This document shows positions 1 through 6,485 of a stretch of DNA of 6,570 nucleotides, in pieces (the stretch's first letter is position 1; each line of letters begins with the position of its first letter). The DNA comes from Candidatus Hydrogenedentota bacterium (GTDB lineage: Bacteria > Hydrogenedentota > Hydrogenedentia > Hydrogenedentales > CAITNO01). Position numbers and translations under genes: made by a program. A model generated the notes under the pieces. That model was given only the letters and a program-made list of their open reading frames with translations. It was not told where the DNA came from and made no database searches. Where the stretch lies: assembly GCA_903822375.1 (NCBI GenBank), contig CAIJOU010000034.1, positions 1-6,570 of the forward strand, given 5' to 3'.

Positions 1-452
1 ATGCCAACGCCGCCAACATCCTTTCCATGACCGGCCATCAGAAGTTTTTGTCCTATGCCTTCATAGGGGGGGGGCTGTCCAATCTTGCTATGACCCTGGC
101 GCTGGTGATTCCGCTTGGCATGAACGGCGTGGCGCTGGCGACGCTGCTTTCAACACTGGCGGTGGACATTATGGTTGTCCAGCCGAAGGCGGGACACAAA
201 TACGGTTTCACTTTCTTTTCATACTATCATGCGGCCGCATGGCCCTCGATTGTGGCCTGCGTGCCCATGCTGGCTGCTTTCCATGTCGCCGGACGCTTCT
301 TCCTGGCACCCCACTCGCTGCTGAATATCGCCTGGCTCGAACTGGTCGGGTGCGTCGTGTTTGCCCTTTCCTTCGTGTCTCTTGGGATGAACAGGGCCGA
401 ACGGGGCTACTATTGGGAGCGCGTGTCCAGAATACTGCGCCGCGGCCGCTGA
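1..452 (+). CDS. Polysaccharide (Wzx/MOP-family) flippase, C-terminal part
   Basis: This is the 3' end of a gene that begins before the window. The open frame runs in from base 3, and the Met at 27 is internal rather than a likely start. About 149 residues remain, ending at TGA 450-452. They contain four strongly hydrophobic stretches separated by short loops, then a basic tail ending RRGR, as expected for the last helices of an integral inner-membrane protein. The first helix carries a Gly-Gly-Gly, Leu-Ser-Asn motif followed by a hydrophobic run and PLGMNGVALAT. This pattern is typical of the later half of Wzx/RfbX-like O-antigen and exopolysaccharide flippases, which move lipid-linked sugar units across the inner membrane. 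A run of nine G at 66-74 encodes the three glycines. The family call is from motif and hydropathy memory. Another MOP-superfamily exporter (MATE or MurJ-like) is possible but less likely. Confidence 0.8.
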   Translation, partial: ANAANILSMTGHQKFLSYAFIGGGLSNLAMTLALVIPLGMNGVALATLLSTLAVDIMVVQPKAGHKYGFTFFSYYHAAAWPSIVACVPMLAAFHVAGRFFLAPHSLLNIAWLELVGCVVFALSFVSLGMNRAERGYYWERVSRILRRGR

Positions 453-634
453 GCCCCGACCCGCATACGCTCCAGTCCGGGGGGTGGTGTACAATGGGTC
501 AGTCAGTGATGCCTGTTCGCGCGTGTTTGCGTGGTGAGTTTCTGAGCCGTTTGCTGAACGGGAACCGAAGGTGTTTCAAGGGTGGAGTGGTGCAAAGGTT
601 TACTTCTCGGCCCCTCAGGTTTTTCGAGGCGGTA

Positions 635-653
635 AATCAGGAAATACCTGATT
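635..653. promoter_or_regulatory. Perfect palindrome, candidate response-regulator operator
   Basis: AATCAGG (635-641) and CCTGATT (647-653) are exact inverted repeats around a five-base AT-rich centre. An additional TCAGG half-site lies at 615-619, 22 bases (two helical turns) upstream of the TCAGG at 637-641. The size and symmetry suit a dimeric helix-turn-helix regulator such as a LuxR/NarL-type response regulator. The sequence has too little stem and no T-run to be a terminator. The regulator's identity is inferred only from geometry. Confidence 0.45.
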
Positions 654-672
654 CTGGAGGCGCCCCCCCTGG

Positions 673-678
673 TAGACA
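673..678 (+). promoter_or_regulatory. Possible -10 element downstream of the palindrome
   Basis: TAGACA, followed by AT, lies about 30 bases downstream of the palindrome centre at 644. A start near 685 would put the palindrome at about -41, the usual place for an activator overlapping the -35 box. No good -35 box is visible, which fits an activator-dependent promoter. The match to TATAAT is only partial. Transcription from here would give a leader of about 480 bases before the sensor gene. Confidence 0.2.
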
Positions 679-1168
679 ATGAATGTGGCCACATGCCCCT
701 CGGTGGCTTGGCATTATTAGGACGGTCTTGTTGCGCCGAACGTGTAGTCTTGGGCAAGGTGTGGAGAACGGTGACAGGAGTTAACCAGAGTGCCGGTCAG
801 CCTCCCAAAGGAAGTCCCTTTTGGGTTGGGTGAACTGTACTGCAGATGGAGGGGCCGGTTCCGCGTAGATTTCGTCCGAATTCCATCCCGTCCGCACCGC
901 CCCTGCCGCATGCAATGGACAGCGGTCGGGTCAGGTGTGGCGTTTGCGGGGTGCGGAAGTATTGTTTCTGCGCGACACGAAGAAGGATTCTTTGAGGTGC
1001 GCAAATCTTGTGTGAGAAGCATGAGATTGGGCTCGGTGAACGTTGTCAACCATGTGGACCATGCCCCGGCCCAAGTCACATTCTTCCACCTTCGGGTAGA
1101 AGTGATGCCCATGTGCTCGGTATTATCTATTCTTAATGTGACTGGTCGCGTGAAAAGAGACTAATCAA

Positions 1169-4100
1169 ATGCAGTTGTGGCTCAACATTGCCCGGTTATC
1201 CCCGAAAACCCGAAGGACTATCCTTGTCCTTGGTGTGGCGACGGCGGCGGTGCTTGCGCTTACCGCCAGTGTTGTGGCAATCGTCTTTGAGTTTCAGGCG
1301 GCCGATGCGGAAATGCGCCGTGAGCTGACTTCTTGGGTGAGGGCTGCGTCGCTTTCGGTCGCTCCGGAAGACCTGTCCCAGCTTACCGCAAGCCCCTCTG
1401 ATCGGGGCACGCCGGCCTTTGAGCGGGTACGGACGTCTCTGAAACGGATTAAGGATGTGGGAAAAGACATCCATTTTGTCCATCTGGTGACGCTTCATCA
1501 GGGCAAGGTGGTGTTTCTTGCGGATTCCGAAGCATACGAGTCTTTGGAACGTGCTCTGCCCGGCGACGAATATCCTGAGGCGTCGGCCTTGTTGCGGGGA
1601 GTGATCCTCTCCGGTTCGGGCGATGTCGAGGGGCCGGAGAAGGACCGGTGGGGCACTTGGGTAAGTGGGTTTGCCTGTCTCCCCGTTGCCGGAGCCGACC
1701 ATTACGTATGTCTGGCCGCGTGTGTTGATGCCCGACAGTGGCGTCTGGATGTGACCCGGAACGTGGGCGGGGCAACCTGGGTGGCCATCGCGATAGACCT
1801 GCTGTTCCTGGGCAGCATCGTGCTGATGCTCTACCTGCGCGGACGTGCGGAGCGCTTGGCCGCTTCGGAACGGCGTTTTCGAAATATCGCGGAATGCGTA
1901 TCCGACTGGCTTTGGGAAATTGACGCCAAAGGCCGCCTTTTGTACAGCTCCGACCATGCCAGGTTGCTCTGGAGCTGTTCTTCGGCACAGATGCTGGGCA
2001 GACAGCTGGATGACTTCATTCCCCGGGCCGACGGTATGGAGTGGCGTCGGGTCTTGTCCGAAAGCGCGGGCAGTCCCGTCCAAGAGATGCACACCATTGC
2101 GCCGCGGGATGCCGACGGGCCCCGCGCCCTCCTGGTGGTGGCGATCGCGGTTGTCGACCGCTGGAACAACCGGACGGGTTGGCAGGGAACGGTGTCAGAC
2201 ATTACCGAGGCGGAGAAAGCCTCCCTGGCGCTGAGGCAGCGCGACCGTCTGTTGGAGGGTGCCGCGCGCGCGTCGTCCGCGCTGCTTATGGGCAACCGCA
2301 CGGAGGATATCGACAAGGCGCTGGAGATACTGGGAAGGTCCGCGGAGGTGGACCGGGTGTACTTTTTTGAAAACCAGCAGGATCCCGCCACGGGCGCGCT
2401 GACAATGAGCCAGCGCTTTGAATGGTCTGCAGACGGGGTGCCCACGCAGGCGGACAATCCGGCCCTTCAGAACCTGCCGTACGATCCCGATTTTTCGCGC
2501 TGGCGTGAAACGCTCGCCTCGGGACAGGCCCTGATGGGACGGGTGCGTGATTTTCCCGAGACAGAACGGGCCATATTGGAATCACAGGACATACGGTCCA
2601 TCATTGTGGCGCCGATTCTGCTGTACAGTGACCTTGTCCCCGGAGGGTACTTCCTGGGATTTGTGGGATTCGATGACTGTCATCAGGATCGCGAGTGGAA
2701 CACCAACGAGGCGGCCATTTTGATGGCTGCGGCGTCGGCGCTGGGGACGGCGGTGCTGCGCCGTCGCGACGCCGAAAAGATTAGCGCGATCAACGCCTTT
2801 CTCAAGAGTGTGCTGAACTCTTCCAAGGACGTGGCCATAATCGCCACCGATGACAACGGCATGGTCAACCTGTTTAACTGCGGCGCCGAGGTGCTGCTTG
2901 GCTACCGGTCCGGTGAGGTTGTGGGCCGCTTCACCCCGTTGGAGTTTCTTGCGCCCGAAGAACTGGCGGAGTGGGGCCGCCGCCTCTCGGAATCGCGCGG
3001 GAGCACTGTTTCGGGCTTTGACGTGTTTGCCGCCGGGGCATCGGGTGGAAAGCCCTTCGATGAGGACTGGAGCTGTATTCGCAAGGATGGCCGCCGCATT
3101 GACATGCACCTGATGGTCACCCGCCTGATGGACGCAAGGAATGTGCCGTCGGGTTATCTGTTCATTGCGATCGACATATCGGAGCGCAAGCGGGCGGAAA
3201 CCGCGCTGCGTGAAAGCGAGGCCCTCCACCGCACCCTGCTGGCCAGCCTGAGCGCCGGCGTGGTTATTGTGGATGCGCGCACCCATGTCATCGAATCGCT
3301 CAATCCGGCCGCATTGAAGCTCTTTGGGGCCTCCGAGTCCGCGGTGATTGGCCGGACATGCCATGACTTCATGTGCCCCGCGCAGAAGGGGAACTGCCCC
3401 ATCACCGACCAGGGATTGTCTGTCGAGAATTCGGACCGCGACATGATCCGCTTTGACGGGTCACGGGTGCCCGTGATCAAGTCGGTGAAACGCATCCAAA
3501 TCGGCGGCGAGGAAAAGCTGCTTGAGGTGATGGTCGACATTTCGGAGCGCAGGCGAAGCGAAGAGTCGCTGCGCCTGCTGGATTCGGCGGTACGGCACGC
3601 ATCGGATTCGGTGCTGATTACCACGGCCGACCTGGACAGTCCGGGTCCCCAGATACTGTTCGTGAATCCCGCCTTTGCCGCCGTTACGGGGTATGCGCCC
3701 GAGGAGGTGCTGGGACGGTCGCCGCGCATGTTCCAGGGTCCCGAGACCTCCGCGCAGTTTCGGGCCGACGTGCGCGCCGCGCTCACGCGCGGCGAGTCTT
3801 TCAAGGGCGAGACCATCAATTACCGCAAGGACGGCGAGCCCTACTCGGCGGAACTGCACATTTCCCCCGTGCGCGACAGCAGCGGCGTCATTACGCGTTT
3901 CGTGGCAATCCAGCGGGATGTGACCAGTCGGCACCGTTTTGAGCGCATGCTGCGCCAAAAGACACAATTGATCGAGACCATCAGCCACGCCCAGACCGAA
4001 TTCATCGAAGACGGCGTGCCCCGCGTCGTGTTCGGCCGTCTTCTCAAGGAGATACTGGGCATCACATCGAGCGAATACGGGTTTATCGGCGAGGTACACC

Positions 4101-6085
4101 GCAACGCAGAGGGTCAGCCATACCTGAAAACCCACGCCATGACCAACATTGCCTGGGACGAGGAGACCAGGGATCTTTTCGCCAAGAACTCCCTGCTCGG
4201 CTTCGAGTTCCGCAACATGAAGACGCTGTTCGGCGCGGTTGTCACGAGCGGCGGAACCGTAATCTCCAACATACCGACACAGGACCCCCGCAGCGGAGGG
4301 CTGCCCAAGGGCCATCCGGAAATGCGCTCCTTCATGGGGTTGCCGTTCCGGTTGGGCGACGAGGTGGTGGGCATGCTGGGACTGGCCAACCGTCCCGGCG
4401 GTTATGACGATGCGCTGGCCGAACAGTTGCAGCCGCTGCTAACCACCTGCACCAGCCTTATTCGGGCCCACCGGGGGGAACTGCAGCGGCGGGCCGCCGC
4501 CGAGGCGCTTCGCGAGAGTGAGGGACGCATTCGCAACATTCTCGATACCGTGGTGGATGGAATAATCACAATCAATGACATGGGCGTCATTGAGGTCGTC
4601 AATCCGGCGCTTGCGCAAATCTTCGGATACACCCCGGACCAGATGCTCGGCAGAAACGTGTCCATGTTGATGTCCGACCCGGACAGCCGCGACCACGACG
4701 ATTTTCTCAAGCGTTACCGCCGAAGCGGCGAACAGCACATTATCGGGAAGGGCCGGTTGGTGAAGGCCCTGCGGGCCAACGGAGAGAGCTTCCCGGCAGA
4801 GCTGGCGGTGAGCGAACTTCTTGCGTCGGGCAAGCACCTCTTTACCGGAATCATCCGCGACATCAGCGAGCGGGTCCGCACGGAGGAGGAACTGCAGGAA
4901 TCTTACCAGCGGGAACTGCTTCTGCGCCGCCGGATTCAGGAAACCCTTCTGTTCGGGAAACGGCCGGAGAACCTCTGCGGACTGACCGTGGGTATTGCGA
5001 GTTTCCCCTCGGACCAGGTGGACGGCGATTTCTACGACTTCTTCGAGTACAACTCGGAATGTCTTGACGTCCTGGTGGGCGACATTATGGGAAAAGGGAC
5101 CACGGCCGCCCTTCTGGGCGCGGCCACCAAGAACCATTTCCTGCGCGCCCGCAACCAGATGCCTCCCGGGCTTAACGGCCGCCTTCCCGATCCCGCGGAT
5201 ATCGTCAACCAGGTGCATTCGGTAGTCACGCCCGAATTTGCGCGTCCGGACATCGGCGTGTTTGTCACGTTGTTCTACGCACGCTTCGACCTGCACGCCC
5301 GTGTTTGCACCTTTGTGGACTGCGGGCACACCAAGACGCTCCAACTGCATTTGAACGAGGACCGCTGCAGTACGCTGGAGGGGTACAATGTGCCCATTGG
5401 TGTTCTGATAGAGGAGAACTACGAGCAGCACAGCACGGCGTTCAGCGCCGGCGACGTCTTTGTAATCTATTCAGACGGAATCACGGAGGCCCACAACCCC
5501 GAAGGTCTCTATTTCGGGGTGGAGGGAATCCAGCGCGTGGCGCTGGAGTGCCGTCACCGCGACAGCGGGGAAATCGTCGCCGCCATCATCCAACTGACAT
5601 CTGAGTTTACCCGGGGGGTGGGCCTGTCCGACGACGCGACCTGCCTTGTGGTAAAGATCGCGCCGATTGAAACGGCCACCTGCCAGTTGGCGGCGGCGCT
5701 GGACCAAATAGGACGGGTCAGGAGTTTCGTGCAGGCCTTCTGCGCAAGCCTGTCCCATGTGGAAGTGCCCGAAGATGCCGTCGTCAAGGCGGAATTGGGG
5801 CTGGTGGAGGTGCTTACCAACATCGTCAAGCACGCGTTCAAAGCGGAGCAGGGTCACAGCATCGACCTGCGCATGGAGGCCTTTTCCAGCCGCATGTGCC
5901 TGCGGTTGGACTACGACGGGCCGTTCTTTGAGCCTGGTGCCATTCCGGAGCCCAATGCGGAGGAAATGTCCGAAAGCGGATATGGCCTGTTCATTGTTGA
6001 GCAGTGCTTTGACCAGGTAGAGTACTTCGTGGCGGAAGACCGCCGCAGCACAGTCTTAATGACCAAGATTTTTGACGGAAAATAA
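1169..6085 (+). CDS. Multi-sensor membrane PP2C (RsbU-like) phosphatase fused to RsbW-like serine kinase
   Basis: This 1638-residue protein probably sets the phosphorylation state of the STAS protein encoded next door. Domains in order, with approximate residues: membrane helix 17-40; extracytoplasmic sensor 41-200 with FLADSE and DRWGTW motifs; membrane helix 203-223; PAS 233-348; GAF 355-530; PAS 537-672; PAS 681-795 with Cys731, Cys736 and Cys743; LOV-like PAS 801-920 with Pro852 where LOV has cysteine; GAF 925-1100; FixL-like PAS 1113-1238 with His1176, Arg1182, His1190 and Arg1196; helical linker to about 1260; SpoIIE/PP2C phosphatase 1262-1498; HATPase_c_2 1500-1636. Phosphatase metal ligands appear as Asp1287, Asp1305, Asp1436 and Asp1488/1489. 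The kinase N-box is Glu1547, Asn1551, His1555, and its glycine box is Gly1604-Tyr-Gly1606. There is no histidine-kinase dimerisation domain, so this is not a conventional two-component kinase. Start ATG 1169 has a weak GAGA at 1157-1160 but gives a sensible cytoplasmic N-terminus (Lys13, Arg15, Arg16) before the first helix. Two stops in tandem (6083-6088) end it. The domain calls are firm; signals and partner are inferred. Confidence 0.92.
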   Translation: MQLWLNIARLSPKTRRTILVLGVATAAVLALTASVVAIVFEFQAADAEMRRELTSWVRAASLSVAPEDLSQLTASPSDRGTPAFERVRTSLKRIKDVGKDIHFVHLVTLHQGKVVFLADSEAYESLERALPGDEYPEASALLRGVILSGSGDVEGPEKDRWGTWVSGFACLPVAGADHYVCLAACVDARQWRLDVTRNVGGATWVAIAIDLLFLGSIVLMLYLRGRAERLAASERRFRNIAECVSDWLWEIDAKGRLLYSSDHARLLWSCSSAQMLGRQLDDFIPRADGMEWRRVLSESAGSPVQEMHTIAPRDADGPRALLVVAIAVVDRWNNRTGWQGTVSDITEAEKASLALRQRDRLLEGAARASSALLMGNRTEDIDKALEILGRSAEVDRVYFFENQQDPATGALTMSQRFEWSADGVPTQADNPALQNLPYDPDFSRWRETLASGQALMGRVRDFPETERAILESQDIRSIIVAPILLYSDLVPGGYFLGFVGFDDCHQDREWNTNEAAILMAAASALGTAVLRRRDAEKISAINAFLKSVLNSSKDVAIIATDDNGMVNLFNCGAEVLLGYRSGEVVGRFTPLEFLAPEELAEWGRRLSESRGSTVSGFDVFAAGASGGKPFDEDWSCIRKDGRRIDMHLMVTRLMDARNVPSGYLFIAIDISERKRAETALRESEALHRTLLASLSAGVVIVDARTHVIESLNPAALKLFGASESAVIGRTCHDFMCPAQKGNCPITDQGLSVENSDRDMIRFDGSRVPVIKSVKRIQIGGEEKLLEVMVDISERRRSEESLRLLDSAVRHASDSVLITTADLDSPGPQILFVNPAFAAVTGYAPEEVLGRSPRMFQGPETSAQFRADVRAALTRGESFKGETINYRKDGEPYSAELHISPVRDSSGVITRFVAIQRDVTSRHRFERMLRQKTQLIETISHAQTEFIEDGVPRVVFGRLLKEILGITSSEYGFIGEVHRNAEGQPYLKTHAMTNIAWDEETRDLFAKNSLLGFEFRNMKTLFGAVVTSGGTVISNIPTQDPRSGGLPKGHPEMRSFMGLPFRLGDEVVGMLGLANRPGGYDDALAEQLQPLLTTCTSLIRAHRGELQRRAAAEALRESEGRIRNILDTVVDGIITINDMGVIEVVNPALAQIFGYTPDQMLGRNVSMLMSDPDSRDHDDFLKRYRRSGEQHIIGKGRLVKALRANGESFPAELAVSELLASGKHLFTGIIRDISERVRTEEELQESYQRELLLRRRIQETLLFGKRPENLCGLTVGIASFPSDQVDGDFYDFFEYNSECLDVLVGDIMGKGTTAALLGAATKNHFLRARNQMPPGLNGRLPDPADIVNQVHSVVTPEFARPDIGVFVTLFYARFDLHARVCTFVDCGHTKTLQLHLNEDRCSTLEGYNVPIGVLIEENYEQHSTAFSAGDVFVIYSDGITEAHNPEGLYFGVEGIQRVALECRHRDSGEIVAAIIQLTSEFTRGVGLSDDATCLVVKIAPIETATCQLAAALDQIGRVRSFVQAFCASLSHVEVPEDAVVKAELGLVEVLTNIVKHAFKAEQGHSIDLRMEAFSSRMCLRLDYDGPFFEPGAIPEPNAEEMSESGYGLFIVEQCFDQVEYFVAEDRRSTVLMTKIFDGK

Positions 6086-6086
6086 T

Positions 6087-6092
6087 AAGGAG
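6087..6092 (+). promoter_or_regulatory. Ribosome binding site setting the STAS gene start
   Basis: AAGGAG ends nine bases before ATG 6102. It begins just after the stop of the sensor gene (TAA 6083-6085). The same frame has an earlier ATG at 6072, but that lies inside the sensor gene and lacks a comparable site, and starting there would add ten residues outside the STAS fold. The site therefore supports ATG 6102. Confidence 0.8.
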
Positions 6093-6101
6093 ATCCGAAT
6101 C

Positions 6102-6437
6102 ATGCGAGTGACAAGCGAACCCAGCGGAAGTGCAACGATTGTGGTGCTTCACGGCGACAGTCTGGATGCGGGCAACGTGGCTGACTTCAAGCGTGAAATG
6201 GCCCCCCACGTCGAAGGCGCGGTGAAGATGATCATGGACCTCTCGGCCGTGCAGTTTGTGGACAGTTCGGGACTGGGCGGAATTCTGTCCTGTCTCCGCC
6301 AGATCTCAGGGCAGGGCGGAGCGCTGGTGCTGTGCTCCATGACCAAACCGGTGCGCACCCTGTTCGAACTGGTCCGTATGCACCGGATCTTTGACATCGT
6401 GAACACACGGGAAGAGGCGTTGAAGCTTATTTCGTAA
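6102..6437 (+). CDS. STAS-domain anti-sigma factor antagonist (RsbV/SpoIIAA-like)
   Basis: A cytoplasmic protein of 111 residues, the normal length for a stand-alone STAS antagonist. In partner switching the unphosphorylated form binds and sequesters an RsbW-type kinase or another target, and phosphorylation of a conserved serine releases it. The hallmark segment is visible: Asp46-Leu-Ser, then Phe52-Val-Asp54-Ser55-Ser56-Gly57-Leu-Gly59. By alignment with SpoIIAA (Asp56, Ser57, Ser58), Ser56 is the predicted phosphorylation site. The C-terminal half has the expected strand ALVLCSM, then a helix, and the LFELVRMHRIFDI segment. The gene starts 16 bases after the fused phosphatase/kinase gene, so the two are almost certainly co-transcribed and this is its likely substrate. 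No sigma factor follows, so the final target may be a different protein, as in SypA of Vibrio fischeri. Family call is firm; output is unknown. Confidence 0.93.
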   Translation: MRVTSEPSGSATIVVLHGDSLDAGNVADFKREMAPHVEGAVKMIMDLSAVQFVDSSGLGGILSCLRQISGQGGALVLCSMTKPVRTLFELVRMHRIFDIVNTREEALKLIS

Positions 6438-6452
6438 TCTCTTGCGACCGGC

Positions 6453-6470
6453 GCGGGCATTTTCGCCCGC
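6453..6470. other. Intergenic stem-loop
   Basis: GCGGGC (6453-6458) and GCCCGC (6465-6470) form a perfect six-base-pair GC stem with a six-base loop, placed 15 bases after the STAS stop. The next bases are AGGAAAAGGG rather than a T-run, so it does not look like a standard intrinsic terminator. It may be a weak attenuator or an mRNA-stabilising hairpin between the STAS gene and the next gene. Confidence 0.45.
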
Positions 6471-6480
6471 AGGAAAAGGG
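6471..6480 (+). promoter_or_regulatory. Ribosome binding site for the final gene
   Basis: The purine-rich stretch AGGAAAAGGG directly follows the hairpin and ends five bases before ATG 6486. It supports ATG 6486 as a real start, and its closeness to the stem-loop could let the hairpin affect translation. Confidence 0.55.
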
Positions 6481-6485
6481 ACTGC

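Larger units (their letters stand above)
453..1168. other. Long intergenic/regulatory region
   Basis: These 716 bases separate the flippase from the sensor gene. No reading frame here resembles a known protein, and base composition is more even than in the flanking genes. Visible elements are a perfect palindrome at 635-653, a C7 run at 663-669, a possible -10 box at 673-678, an imperfect hairpin at 804-825, a UUCG-capped hairpin at 1083-1102 and an AT-rich TATTAT at 1121-1126. One + strand ORF (GTG 790 to TAA 1164) has an AGGAG at 776-780 but an unconvincing composition. I found no tRNA, rRNA, CRISPR array, insertion sequence or recognisable riboswitch. The region most likely holds the promoter and a long leader for the downstream signalling operon. 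Confidence 0.6.

Noticed and set aside
454..482. Inverted repeat CCCCGAC / GTCCGGGG right after the flippase stop, as a possible terminator.
   Set aside because: The stem needs a one-base bulge, has a 14-base loop and is followed by GGTGG rather than a T-run.
715..735. GGCATTATTAGGAC region as a sigma-54 promoter.
   Set aside because: It lacks the GG-N10-GC arrangement with the required TTGC element at the right spacing.
804..825. Hairpin CCCAAAGG / CCTTTTGGG.
   Set aside because: The stem contains a bulged T and lies mid-gap without a T-run or conserved context; probably chance.
1121..1126. TATTAT as the -10 box of a sigma-70 promoter for the sensor gene.
   Set aside because: No acceptable -35 hexamer lies 16-18 bases upstream and there is no extended -10 TG, so I did not annotate it as a promoter.
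1196..2092. Long minus-strand open frame of 298 codons opposite the sensor gene.
   Set aside because: It is antisense to a gene with clear domain structure, and its product has no recognisable fold; the same applies to the other long minus-strand frames up to 330 codons.
5666..6076. C-terminal ATPase domain as a two-component histidine kinase.
   Set aside because: There is no dimerisation/phosphoacceptor histidine domain before it, and its N-box (Glu, Asn, His) and short lid match RsbW-type serine kinases.
6072..6101. Upstream ATG 6072 as the STAS gene start.
   Set aside because: It lies inside the sensor gene, lacks a Shine-Dalgarno site and would add ten charged residues outside the STAS fold; ATG 6102 has AAGGAG nine bases away.
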